A stretch of DNA of 5,559 nucleotides from CAZGYE01 sp964530165 (GTDB lineage Bacteria > Planctomycetota > Planctomycetia > Planctomycetales > Planctomycetaceae), in assembly GCA_964530165.1 (NCBI GenBank), contig CAZGYE010000349.1:1-5559 (forward strand), written 5' to 3'. Below, one piece after another: positions 1 through 5,559 of this stretch. A program made the translations under genes and the position numbers. The number at the start of each line of letters is the position of its first letter. Position 1 is the first letter of the stretch. The notes below the pieces were generated by a model that searched no databases, was not told the origin of the DNA, and saw only the letters and a list, made by a program, of their open reading frames with translations.

Positions 1-57
1 CCTGTCTTCCTGGGTTCCTAATTTCCTCATTACTGCATTTGGCTAAACAGTGACGAT
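1..57 (-). other. Region downstream of the MoxR gene, possible lead into the next gene
   Basis: These bases follow the MoxR stop codon in its direction of transcription. On the minus strand an ATG at 28-30 opens a frame (MRKLGTQEDR) that stays open to the window edge, but it has no clear ribosome binding site. The purine-rich AGGAA stretches near the edge could instead be the Shine-Dalgarno region of a gene starting outside the window. MoxR genes are commonly followed by a DUF58 protein gene, so such a neighbour would be expected, but nothing here identifies it. Confidence 0.25.
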
Positions 58-1080
58 TCATGAAGAGGCGCTCGCAGCATACTGCTCTTCGCTCGGTTCG
101 GGGACGTTTTCGAGCAGCCAGTTGATGACGTCGTCGGGTGTCTTGCCCTCGGCGTCGGCGTTGAAGTTCGTAAAGATGCGGTGCCGGAGCACGGGTCCGG
201 CCAGGAGGCGGACGTCTTTGGCGGCGACGGCGTAGCGATTGTGCAGAATCGCCCGGGCTTTGCCGCCGAGGATCAGCGCTTGTGCGGCTCGCGGACCGGC
301 CCCCCAGGCCAAATAGTCTCGAGAGAACTGACCGGCATCCGGTTCGCGGGGGCGGGAGGCCCGGACCAGATCGACCGCATAATCGATGACGTGATCGGTG
401 ACGGGCACCCGGCGGACGAGTTGCTGAATCTGCAGGATCTCCCGGGCGTCCAGCGCCGTTTGCAGTTCGATTTTGCGATCGTAGGTGGTTGCCTTGACGA
501 TGGTCCGTTCTTCGTCGCGCGTGGGATAACCCAGGTTGACGCTGAACATAAAACGGTCGAGCTGGGCTTCGGGCAGCGGATACGTTCCCTCCTGCTCGAT
601 GGGGTTCTGAGTGGCGAGCACGAAAAACGGTTCGGGCAGAATATAGGTCTGTCCTCCGACGGTCACCTCGTGCTCCTGCATCGCTTCCAGCAGCGCGGAT
701 TGGGTCTTGGGTGGAGTGCGGTTGATCTCATCGGCCAGCACGACGTTGGCGAACACCGGCCCGCTGATGAACCGAAACATACGCCGGCCCGTCCCGGCAT
801 CCTCCTCCATGACGTCGGTCCCGGTGATGTCGGTGGGCATCAGGTCCGGGGTGAACTGGATCCGCTTGAAACTGAGCTCCACCACCTGCGAGAGCGTGTG
901 CACCAACAGCGTTTTCGCCAAACCGGGAACGCCGATCATCAGGCAGTGTCCGCCGGCGAACAGCGCGATCAGAAGCTGCTCGATCACCGCGTTCTGACCG
1001 ACGATGACCTTATGAACTTCCTGGACGATCGCCTTGCGCGCCTGGGCCAGCTTTTCGATGACCTTTTGCTCTTCAGACAC
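58..1080 (-). CDS. moxR: MoxR-family AAA+ ATPase
   Basis: A 340-residue cytoplasmic AAA+ ATPase of the MoxR family, whose members act as chaperone-like ATPases that help activate or assemble partner proteins, often encoded beside DUF58 and von Willebrand factor A proteins. Visible motifs are Walker A GVPGLAKT (50-57), Walker B VVLADE (113-118), sensor 1 in ATQNP (N159), the LDRF arginine finger (R176) and sensor 2 in GAGPRA (R264), followed by the C-terminal lid domain. Length is typical and every ATPase motif is intact, so it should hydrolyse ATP. The start is GTG (1078-1080): an in-frame TGA lies 21 bases upstream (1099-1101), and the first internal ATG is M48, just before Walker A, which is too late. 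The gene lies 125 bases downstream of gdh on the same strand. The client is unknown because the expected partner genes are outside the window. The family call is secure; the cellular role is not. Confidence 0.95.
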   Translation of the reverse strand: MSEEQKVIEKLAQARKAIVQEVHKVIVGQNAVIEQLLIALFAGGHCLMIGVPGLAKTLLVHTLSQVVELSFKRIQFTPDLMPTDITGTDVMEEDAGTGRRMFRFISGPVFANVVLADEINRTPPKTQSALLEAMQEHEVTVGGQTYILPEPFFVLATQNPIEQEGTYPLPEAQLDRFMFSVNLGYPTRDEERTIVKATTYDRKIELQTALDAREILQIQQLVRRVPVTDHVIDYAVDLVRASRPREPDAGQFSRDYLAWGAGPRAAQALILGGKARAILHNRYAVAAKDVRLLAGPVLRHRIFTNFNADAEGKTPDDVINWLLENVPEPSEEQYAASASS

Positions 1081-1084
1081 TCGT

Positions 1085-1092
1085 CCCTTCCT
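1085..1092 (-). promoter_or_regulatory. Ribosome binding site for the GTG-started MoxR gene
   Basis: On the minus strand AGGAAGGG ends 4 bases before the GTG codon. It is purine-rich and well placed, and it supports GTG as the real start, given the in-frame stop just upstream and the lack of a usable ATG. Confidence 0.6.
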
Positions 1093-1205
1093 CTGTTCTC
1101 AAGCGAGCCCCAACGTGTCGCCCGGCGATTTCGTCGTAACCGGTCAAATCACACGTGCCCATTGTATCGTTCGATGCTTTGGCGTCCAGAATGTTCTCTT
1201 CCGCC

Positions 1206-2510
1206 TCATACTTCTTCACCTGAAAAATAGCGAACGGTGCCTTGCGACGCGATCGCCTCGCCAATGCGGTGCAGCGCGAGTGCATAAGCGGCGGTCCGCA
1301 TGTCGATGCCTTTCTGTTCCATCAGGTCGTAAACGGAGTGGAATTCGCGAGTCATGATCTCGTGGAGCCGATTGTGAACGTCATCCTCGGTCCAGTAATA
1401 CCCGCCCTTGTTCTGGACCCATTCGAAGTAGCTGACTGTCACTCCGCCGGCGTTGGCCAAAATATCTGGAACGACGCGTTTTCCCTTTTTGTTGAGGATC
1501 TGGTCGGCGTCGCTGCTGATCGGACCGTTGGCGACTTCGACGATCACGGGGGCCTGGATCCGCTCGGCGTTCTCGCTGGTAATTTGATTCTCGAGTGCCG
1601 CGGGGATCAACAAGTCGACGTCCAGCTCGAGCAGGTCCTCGTTTGTGATGGTCTCGGCCTCGACGGTTTCGCACACCGACCCTTCACAGTAGACGGCCTT
1701 GAGACGCCGCGATTCGTTCTTGACGTGCATCAGACTGGGGACGTCGAAGCCGTCCGCTTTGTAGATTCCCCCACGCGAGTCGCTGACGGCAACAACACGA
1801 TACCCATCCGCGTGCAACAGCCGCGAGACGTGCTGACCGGCGTTTCCGAACCCTTGGACGGCCACGCGGATCTCCTTCGGCTTCCAGCCGCGTTTGCGCT
1901 GCAGCTCCTTGATGCAGTAGTACGCGCCGCGGCCCGTTGCGTCGTCCCGGCCCAGGCTGCCGCCCAGCGGAATCGGCTTGCCGGTGATGACCGCCGGCGT
2001 ATGACGGCGACGAATCTTGGAATACTCGTCCATCATCCATCCCATGATCATCGCGTTGGTGTAGACGTCGGGCGCCGGCACGTCGGTTTCCGGTCCGATG
2101 AAGTCGGCAATCTGTTCGATAAAGCCTCGCGTCAGCCGTTCCAGCTCCATTCTCGACAGCTCTTTTGGGTTGACGATGACGCCGCCTTTTCCGCCGCCGT
2201 ACGGCAAACCGGCGACGGCGCACTTGCACGTCATCCAAAAGGCGAGCGCTTTCACTTCAGCCAGATTGACGCCGGGATGATACCGCATCCCGCCCTTGGT
2301 CGGTCCGCGCGTGTCGTCGTGTCGCACTCGGTATCCCGTAAACACGCGCAGCGAGCCGTTGTCCATGCGGACCGGAATGGCGACCTCCAGAATCTGCTTG
2401 GGATGTTTCAGCCGTTCGACCGCTTCCTGATCGATGTCGGCGTACTGAAACGCTTGGTCCAGTCGTCGGATGGCATCTTCGAAAATGTCGCGGCCGTGAT
2501 CATTGGACAT
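1206..2510 (-). CDS. gdhA: Glutamate dehydrogenase (Glu/Leu/Phe/Val dehydrogenase family)
   Basis: A 434-residue cytoplasmic dehydrogenase catalysing reversible oxidative deamination of L-glutamate to 2-oxoglutarate and ammonium, linking carbon and nitrogen metabolism. The N-terminal substrate domain carries GPTKGGMR (K72), K96, the catalytic lysine in GGGKGG (K108) and the catalytic aspartate in PAPDV (D148). Their spacings (24, 12 and 40 residues) match K89, K113, K125 and D165 of the Clostridium symbiosum enzyme. The nucleotide-binding domain has GFGNAG (220-225) and an acidic D244 after the second strand. NAGGVTVS ends in S360, matching the serine that contacts the glutamate side-chain carboxylate, which with K72 favours glutamate over leucine, phenylalanine or valine. 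Overall similarity looks closer to the Bacillus RocG/GudB and thermophile type than to the E. coli type. NAD versus NADP preference cannot be read safely. Start ATG 2508-2510 has GGAG 9 bases upstream. The gene is intact, and a 271-base gap separates it from rubrerythrin upstream. Confidence 0.95.
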   Translation of the reverse strand: MSNDHGRDIFEDAIRRLDQAFQYADIDQEAVERLKHPKQILEVAIPVRMDNGSLRVFTGYRVRHDDTRGPTKGGMRYHPGVNLAEVKALAFWMTCKCAVAGLPYGGGKGGVIVNPKELSRMELERLTRGFIEQIADFIGPETDVPAPDVYTNAMIMGWMMDEYSKIRRRHTPAVITGKPIPLGGSLGRDDATGRGAYYCIKELQRKRGWKPKEIRVAVQGFGNAGQHVSRLLHADGYRVVAVSDSRGGIYKADGFDVPSLMHVKNESRRLKAVYCEGSVCETVEAETITNEDLLELDVDLLIPAALENQITSENAERIQAPVIVEVANGPISSDADQILNKKGKRVVPDILANAGGVTVSYFEWVQNKGGYYWTEDDVHNRLHEIMTREFHSVYDLMEQKGIDMRTAAYALALHRIGEAIASQGTVRYFSGEEV

Positions 2511-2519
2511 GGCTCACTT

Positions 2520-2523
2520 CTCC
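2520..2523 (-). promoter_or_regulatory. Ribosome binding site of gdh
   Basis: On the minus strand GGAG lies 9 bases before the ATG at 2508-2510. It is shorter than the sites of rubrerythrin and the cupin, but correctly placed, and the protein alignment expected for the family also begins here. Confidence 0.5.
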
Positions 2524-2557
2524 GTGTGGGGGTCGAGTCGCTTTGGGAATCGCGGGC

Positions 2558-2589
2558 GTCACAGAACGCTCCGGCCCACGCCGTGTGAC
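2558..2589 (-). repeat. Inverted repeat in the probable gdh 5' leader
   Basis: GTCACA at 2558-2563 and TGTGAC at 2584-2589 are exact reverse complements separated by 20 bases. The element lies 48 to 79 bases before the gdh start codon. A weak promoter-like pair on the minus strand (TTGCCG at 2634-2639, CATAGT at 2613-2618, 15-base spacer) would place it inside the transcript leader. It could be an operator or a leader hairpin, but six-base arms arise by chance often enough that this remains tentative. Confidence 0.25.
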
Positions 2590-2665
2590 CGCATTTTGGC
2601 AGCGAACCGCCCACTATGGAAGCCTCTCTTCACCGGCAACCCACTGACCCGGATGATTCTTAGAA

Positions 2666-2695
2666 ACCCAAACCGACGACTTGTCGTCGCTGGGT
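2666..2695 (-). terminator. Candidate transcription terminator after rubrerythrin
   Basis: CGACGAC (2674-2680) and GTCGTCG (2683-2689) are a perfect inverted repeat around TT, realistically a 6-bp stem with a four-base loop. ACCCA (2666-2670) and TGGGT (2691-2695) pair outside it across a small asymmetric bulge. Read on the minus strand, the hairpin is followed by TTTCT rather than a clean U run. It sits about 87 bases beyond the rubrerythrin stop and upstream of gdh, the right place to separate the two units. It could also be a processing or regulatory hairpin. Confidence 0.4.
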
Positions 2696-2781
2696 GTGCC
2701 ATGCAACCAGTGGATTGCGACAACAAGGCACGGTAGAATCAGTTCCCACGGCAGTCTCTACGACAAAGCTGAGCCGGGCCG

Positions 2782-3279
2782 CTACAACTGCACAAACTTC
2801 GAACTCTTCGCTCCACATACGGGACACGATTCTGGCGGACTGCTGAATTCGATGTGTCCACATACGGGACACAGAAAGAAGTCTGCCTCTGTCAAATCTT
2901 CGCCTCGCGCAGCGGCCTCCAGGGCCTGTTTGTAGAGCCGAGCATGCACTTCCTCGACTTCGACGGCGTAGGCGAACATACGCTTGGCCCGGTGAGTGTC
3001 GGCCTCCGCCTGCGCGAGCATCGGAGGGTACATCTTGGTGTACTCGTACGTCTCACCATCGATCGCGGCCTGAAGGTTCTCGAGGGTCGAACCAATTCCG
3101 TCTCGTGCACTCAGGTGCCCCTCGGCGTGAATTCTCTCCGCCTCGGCCGTGGTGCGGAAAAGACGGGCGATGTTCGGCAGGCCTTCTTGGTCCGCCTTCC
3201 TGGCAAACGCCCGATACTTCTGGTTCGCCTGACTTTCACCGGCAAATGCTTCTTTCAGATTGTCTTGCGTGCTGGACAT
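2782..3279 (-). CDS. rbr: Rubrerythrin (diiron peroxide reductase with C-terminal rubredoxin-like domain)
   Basis: A 165-residue cytoplasmic non-heme iron protein. Rubrerythrins reduce hydrogen peroxide to water with electrons passed through their rubredoxin centre, protecting cells that meet oxygen under low-oxygen conditions. The four-helix diiron domain shows E15, E48 with H51 (ExxH), E76 and E79 (ExxE), and E109 with H112 (ExxH). The rubredoxin-like tail carries CPVCG at 137-141 and CPVCG at 152-156, with the 12-residue spacing usual for rubrerythrin rather than free rubredoxin. Domain order is standard and the chain is somewhat shorter than the roughly 190 residues of the Desulfovibrio protein. 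The start at 3277-3279 has a strong GAGGAGGT site 7 bases upstream; the open frame extends 33 codons further, but that extension has no family features. No rubredoxin or superoxide reductase gene lies beside it, and it is divergent from the Tat-exported gene. Family identity is secure; peroxidase activity is inferred from intact ligands. Confidence 0.95.
   Translation of the reverse strand: MSSTQDNLKEAFAGESQANQKYRAFARKADQEGLPNIARLFRTTAEAERIHAEGHLSARDGIGSTLENLQAAIDGETYEYTKMYPPMLAQAEADTHRAKRMFAYAVEVEEVHARLYKQALEAAARGEDLTEADFFLCPVCGHIEFSSPPESCPVCGAKSSKFVQL
2812..2872 (-). repeat. Exact 16-base direct repeat encoding both rubredoxin knuckles
   Basis: The 16 bases at 2812-2827 recur exactly at 2857-2872, 45 bases (15 codons) apart. 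On the coding strand each copy contains TGT CCC GTA TGT GGA, so the two CPVCG motifs of rubrerythrin use the same five codons. The flanking bases differ on both sides, so identity stops at the motif. This is a repeat inside a gene, not a mobile or regulatory array. Confidence 0.8.
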
Positions 3280-3286
3280 CCACTCG

Positions 3287-3294
3287 ACCTCCTC
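3287..3294 (-). promoter_or_regulatory. Strong ribosome binding site that fixes the rubrerythrin start
   Basis: On the minus strand GAGGAGGT ends 7 bases before the ATG at 3277-3279. This near-perfect Shine-Dalgarno sequence decides for the 165-residue protein over the 198-residue extended reading. Confidence 0.8.
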
Positions 3295-3503
3295 AATGCG
3301 ATCACAACGCGACGCCGGACTGCCCGACGCCGCCCGGAACGGAGCGAACCAACGTCGAGCAAGAGTGGAGTCTACCACACACCAGCGGCCGAAAGCGAAT
3401 CCGCCCGCCTATCCGCCGCCGACAAGCAATCCCCGCCACGTCCGCGCCTGGGATGTCACGCTGTCGCTGTCCAACGGGTTCATTTGCGAGTATCTTATTC
3501 ACC

Positions 3504-3509
3504 GGGGAG
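3504..3509 (+). promoter_or_regulatory. Ribosome binding site of the Tat-exported protein gene
   Basis: GGGGAG lies 7 bases before the ATG at 3517-3519. Together with the twin-arginine leader that begins at this ATG it fixes the start, although the frame is open far upstream through the rubrerythrin gene on the other strand. Confidence 0.7.
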
Positions 3510-3516
3510 AACAAAC

Positions 3517-5031
3517 ATGGATCGACGAGAATTCCTGAAAGTTGGAGCCGGGGCAACGGTCGTGGGAACCGGTGTTTCGGCAAGTTCCGGCCGTACCGCA
3601 GAGACAGCCGCACCCAAGACGGTCGCCACTAGCACTCCGGCAGTCCTCAGCGTCTACGACGCCGAGGACCACCGGCGGCGACTTCAGAACATCGGCCTCT
3701 GCCAGCGCAGCATCCGTGCGTGTCTGCGCAAACACTTGATCACCGACTACCTGCCGGGCCACTGCACCTACAACCTGGGCGAATACCCCTGCCGCAAGCC
3801 CTGGGACCCCGACGACTGGGACGAACAAGAGCTTGACCACCTGCGGGACCACGGCATTCGCTTGATCCATCTGCACGAGGAGTGGTGCGACTCGCAGCGG
3901 CTCTTCGGCAGTCACAAGTTTGCGCCGTTGAACCCTGAAGGTTTCCGCCGCTTTGTCGACATGGTGCACCGCCGCGGGATGAAGTTGATCGTCTACGCCT
4001 CCAGCGGCTACTTCGAGCAGACCGATCCCGACTTTCGCCCAGAGTGGACACAGCAAGGCGATCGCCCCCTGGTGGAGATCTACTTTCGCTATGCGCATTG
4101 TTGTCCGGCCAGTCCCGGCTGGCGGGCGTATTATTTGCGGCACGTTGTTCGCATCCTGGACGATTACGGCATAGACGGAATCTACAACGACCTGGGCTAC
4201 CGTCAACCGCCGGATCTTTCTGGTCAGCCGACCGGCGACGAGGTGCTCGCGTTCGAGGAAAGCGCCACCAACGACGGCGCCTTGGCCGACCTGCTTGCTT
4301 TGATCTACGCCGAGGTGCATCGCCGCGGCGGTGTTGTCAAGGTTCACCGGGGCAGCACCCGATGCCCGAACACCGACTTGAAGGTCTACGATTATCTTTG
4401 GGTGGGCGAAGGGGGCAGACGGGGTGATCTGCTTCGAGAGGCAACCAAGGGCCATCCGCCCTACGTGACGCCCTGTCTCGACATGAGCCGCGCCACCATC
4501 GCCAACGAAGACGAGCTTTACTTGCACGCGATCCCCTACATGCAGTTTCCGAATCTGTTGGCGGGCCGGCCATTCACCGGAGAAAGGGCGATGATCCCCG
4601 GCATCAAGTACCCGCCCGAGGAGAAGTGCTTCTGGACGCGTCATTGCCGAGCGATTTGGAAGTACTATCAGGCGCATCCGGACGGCCCTCACACCTACGG
4701 CTGGTGGGATTCGGTTCCCGGCCGCCCCGAGGCCCGGCCCACGCACGCACGCTGGCTGAAACGGTACTTGCCGATGGTCGAAGAGGGCACCTGGGCCTGG
4801 CTGGAAATCCGCGATTCCAACCTGTTCGCCGAGCCGCTGCCGAAGAACGTCGTCGCCTCGGCCTTTGCCAATCGCGAGTTGTACCTCGTCCTGGCCAACT
4901 ACGGCCACGAGCCGGCCCGCGTCGACACTGCGAACAGATTCACCCCGATCGCCGACCCCTCGGCCGCCCCCAAACAACACTGGAAGTTGGAAGCACGCTC
5001 ACTGCAGATCCTGAAGCAACGCAAAGTTTGA
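3517..5031 (+). CDS. Tat-exported TIM-barrel protein, glycoside-hydrolase-like, substrate unknown
   Basis: A 504-residue protein predicted to leave the cytoplasm through the Tat pathway. The leader has twin arginines in RREFLK (3-8), a small-residue hydrophobic stretch (9-22) and a possible cleavage site after VSA (20-22). The body alternates strands and helices like a (beta/alpha)8 barrel: RLIHLHEEW (115-123), MKLIVYASSGYF (155-166), GIDGIYNDLGY (218-228), VVKVHRG (273-279), VYDYLWVGEG (290-299) and YVTPCLDMSR (316-325). The GxDGxYxD strand with D220 and D225 resembles the nucleophile strand of retaining alpha-glycosidase clans such as GH31 and GH36; E298 and D322 are other acidic candidates at strand ends. 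Around 445-503 the pattern (AFANRELYLVLANYG, then a final strand-rich tail) looks like a C-terminal beta-sandwich. The chain has eleven cysteines, including vicinal C195-C196. I cannot name the family or substrate; a non-catalytic barrel is possible. It seems monocistronic, between a divergent promoter region and a convergent gap. Confidence 0.85.
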   Translation: MDRREFLKVGAGATVVGTGVSASSGRTAETAAPKTVATSTPAVLSVYDAEDHRRRLQNIGLCQRSIRACLRKHLITDYLPGHCTYNLGEYPCRKPWDPDDWDEQELDHLRDHGIRLIHLHEEWCDSQRLFGSHKFAPLNPEGFRRFVDMVHRRGMKLIVYASSGYFEQTDPDFRPEWTQQGDRPLVEIYFRYAHCCPASPGWRAYYLRHVVRILDDYGIDGIYNDLGYRQPPDLSGQPTGDEVLAFEESATNDGALADLLALIYAEVHRRGGVVKVHRGSTRCPNTDLKVYDYLWVGEGGRRGDLLREATKGHPPYVTPCLDMSRATIANEDELYLHAIPYMQFPNLLAGRPFTGERAMIPGIKYPPEEKCFWTRHCRAIWKYYQAHPDGPHTYGWWDSVPGRPEARPTHARWLKRYLPMVEEGTWAWLEIRDSNLFAEPLPKNVVASAFANRELYLVLANYGHEPARVDTANRFTPIADPSAAPKQHWKLEARSLQILKQRKV

Positions 5032-5197
5032 CAGAGAGTTCAAACTGCCCGCCGCCAATCAACCCCGTCACGCGATTCCCCGGGTCCGGCGCGAATTGGG
5101 CGCAAGAGACGACACCCAAACCTCGACGGGACTGTTTCTTGCGCTGCAAATGTGCCGTTAAATAGAAGTGAATGATTACGTACAAGAACTGCATCTG
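5032..5197. other. Convergent intergenic gap between the Tat-exported gene and the cupin
   Basis: The two genes run towards each other and end 166 bases apart. The gap should therefore hold transcription termination for one or both. Its only prominent feature is the stem-loop at 5100-5144. No small gene with a ribosome binding site is evident. Confidence 0.5.
5100..5144 (+). terminator. Long stem-loop in the convergent gap, terminator-like
   Basis: GCGCAAGAGAC (5100-5110) pairs with GTTTCTTGCGC (5134-5144) over 11 bp: ten Watson-Crick pairs plus one G-U at 5108/5136. The 23-base loop can add CCC (5115-5117) with GGG (5128-5130). It begins 69 bases after the Tat gene stop. In a plus-strand transcript the stem is continuous; in a minus-strand transcript the G-U becomes a C-A mismatch, so plus-strand function is favoured. 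No U run follows, so it is not a textbook intrinsic terminator. It could be a 3'-end stabilising hairpin or part of a small RNA. Confidence 0.45.
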
Positions 5198-5527
5198 CTA
5201 CCGATTAGAAATAATCGTCACCAGAAAGGATGCAGTCTCGATGCAGCGAATTGCGTGCGGTTCTGCGGCTTCGAGATAGATCATCTGGCCCGCTGGAAGT
5301 TCTTCGGTCTTTCCCGAAGCAGTGAAAGCGATCCGGCCTTCCAAACACTGGACAATGATCTCGCCGGGCGCTTTGTGTTCCGGGAATTCCTTTCCGGTGG
5401 ACATGACGATGCGAATCACCTCGACATGCTCCGTCTTGAACAAAGTTGTTGTCTTGGTCGTCGCCAATGATGAACCGAGCGGCCTGACGTCGATGATTTC
5501 GCCCGGTTTTGCATGAGTCACTGCCAT
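5198..5527 (-). CDS. Small single-domain cupin protein
   Basis: A 109-residue cytoplasmic protein with one cupin beta-barrel domain covering most of its length. Motif 1 is recognisable from G45 through H51, E56 and G64, with the family-like stretch EHKAPGEI (50-57). Motif 2 runs from G80 (LPAGQMIYLEA) to H91 in EPHAI. The second histidine of the usual HxH is alanine (A53), and the glutamate is closer to it than in the classic pattern, so metal binding may be altered or absent. Small cupins range from dioxygenases and isomerases to plain ligand-binding or sensor domains, so no reaction can be assigned. There is no signal peptide or membrane segment. Start ATG 5525-5527 has GGAGGA 7 bases upstream. 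The gene converges on the Tat-exported gene; its upstream neighbour is outside the window. The fold is well supported, the function unknown. Confidence 0.88.
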   Translation of the reverse strand: MAVTHAKPGEIIDVRPLGSSLATTKTTTLFKTEHVEVIRIVMSTGKEFPEHKAPGEIIVQCLEGRIAFTASGKTEELPAGQMIYLEAAEPHAIRCIETASFLVTIISNR

Positions 5528-5534
5528 CAGTCTG

Positions 5535-5540
5535 TCCTCC
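5535..5540 (-). promoter_or_regulatory. Ribosome binding site of the cupin gene
   Basis: On the minus strand GGAGGA ends 7 bases before the ATG at 5525-5527, a strong and ideally spaced site that fixes the start. The promoter is not identifiable in the 19 bases remaining before the window edge. Confidence 0.75.
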
Positions 5541-5559
5541 GAAATGAATGCCCTGTTTT

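Larger units (their letters stand above)
3280..3516. promoter_or_regulatory. Divergent intergenic region between rubrerythrin and the Tat-exported gene
   Basis: These 237 bases separate two divergently transcribed genes and must hold both promoters unless transcription enters from elsewhere. I see no confident -35/-10 pair in either direction. TAGACT (minus strand) and TATCTT at 3491-3496 (plus strand) resemble -10 boxes, but neither has a good -35 partner. No strong hairpin or operator-like palindrome stands out. Open frames crossing the region lack family features. Confidence 0.5.

Noticed and set aside
181..1230. A 349-codon plus-strand open frame antisense to the MoxR gene.
   Set aside because: It is a compositional shadow of the MoxR gene, rich in G, D, R and H, and has no motif of its own.
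1242..2588. A 448-codon open frame on the plus strand antisense to gdh.
   Set aside because: It mirrors gdh in a GC-rich genome, where third-position G/C removes stops from the opposite strand. Its translation has no recognisable motif, while the minus-strand frame carries every glutamate dehydrogenase residue.
2851..2872. GTGTCC and GGGACAC facing each other as a possible operator.
   Set aside because: The sequence is fully explained as the codons of the first rubredoxin knuckle and flanking residues inside the rubrerythrin gene.
3280..3378. A 33-residue N-terminal extension of rubrerythrin.
   Set aside because: The ATG at 3277-3279 has a strong GAGGAGGT site, and rubrerythrins normally begin a short distance before the first diiron glutamate, as here (E15).
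2854..3516. An N-terminal extension of 221 residues on the Tat-exported protein, or a fusion to it.
   Set aside because: The extension is antisense to rubrerythrin and would bury the twin-arginine leader. The ATG at 3517 has a well-placed GGGGAG site.
3499..4980. A 493-codon minus-strand open frame antisense to the Tat-exported gene.
   Set aside because: No family features and a valine/glycine/arginine-rich shadow composition. The plus-strand frame has a ribosome binding site, a Tat leader and a plausible fold.
5202..5217. A perfect 6-bp hairpin with a GAAA loop at the 3' end of the cupin gene.
   Set aside because: It lies within the last cupin codons, is AT-rich and weak, and no U run follows in the minus-strand direction, so it is not called a terminator.

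Overview
The window looks like chromosomal DNA from a GC-rich free-living bacterium. A planctomycete-like organism (phylum Planctomycetota) is my best guess, because the Tat leader begins MDRREFLK, the exported protein resembles a lone glycoside hydrolase, and rubrerythrin and MoxR genes stand as separate units. That assignment is an inference from style, not proven by a marker gene. I see no tRNA, rRNA, CRISPR array, transposase or attachment site.

Layout, left to right: (1) a MoxR-family AAA+ ATPase on the minus strand (58-1080, GTG start); the 57 bases beyond its stop would lead into a neighbour off the left edge. (2) A hexameric-type glutamate dehydrogenase on the minus strand (1206-2510) with all canonical catalytic residues. 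(3) A 271-base gap with a candidate terminator hairpin and an inverted repeat in the probable gdh leader. (4) A rubrerythrin on the minus strand (2782-3279) with diiron and rubredoxin-like domains. (5) A 237-base divergent promoter region. (6) A Tat-exported, TIM-barrel, glycoside-hydrolase-like protein of unknown substrate on the plus strand (3517-5031). (7) A 166-base convergent gap with a long stem-loop. (8) A small single-domain cupin on the minus strand (5198-5527).

The genes do not form one pathway. Spacings of 125, 271, 237 and 166 bases suggest mostly separate transcription units: a chaperone-like ATPase, central nitrogen metabolism, peroxide defence, an extracytoplasmic carbohydrate-active candidate and a small cupin. 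The least characterised item is the Tat-exported protein. The other points worth a second look are the stem-loop at 5100-5144, the duplicated rubredoxin knuckle in rubrerythrin, and the cupin with an altered metal-binding motif. I found no convincing new multi-gene system.
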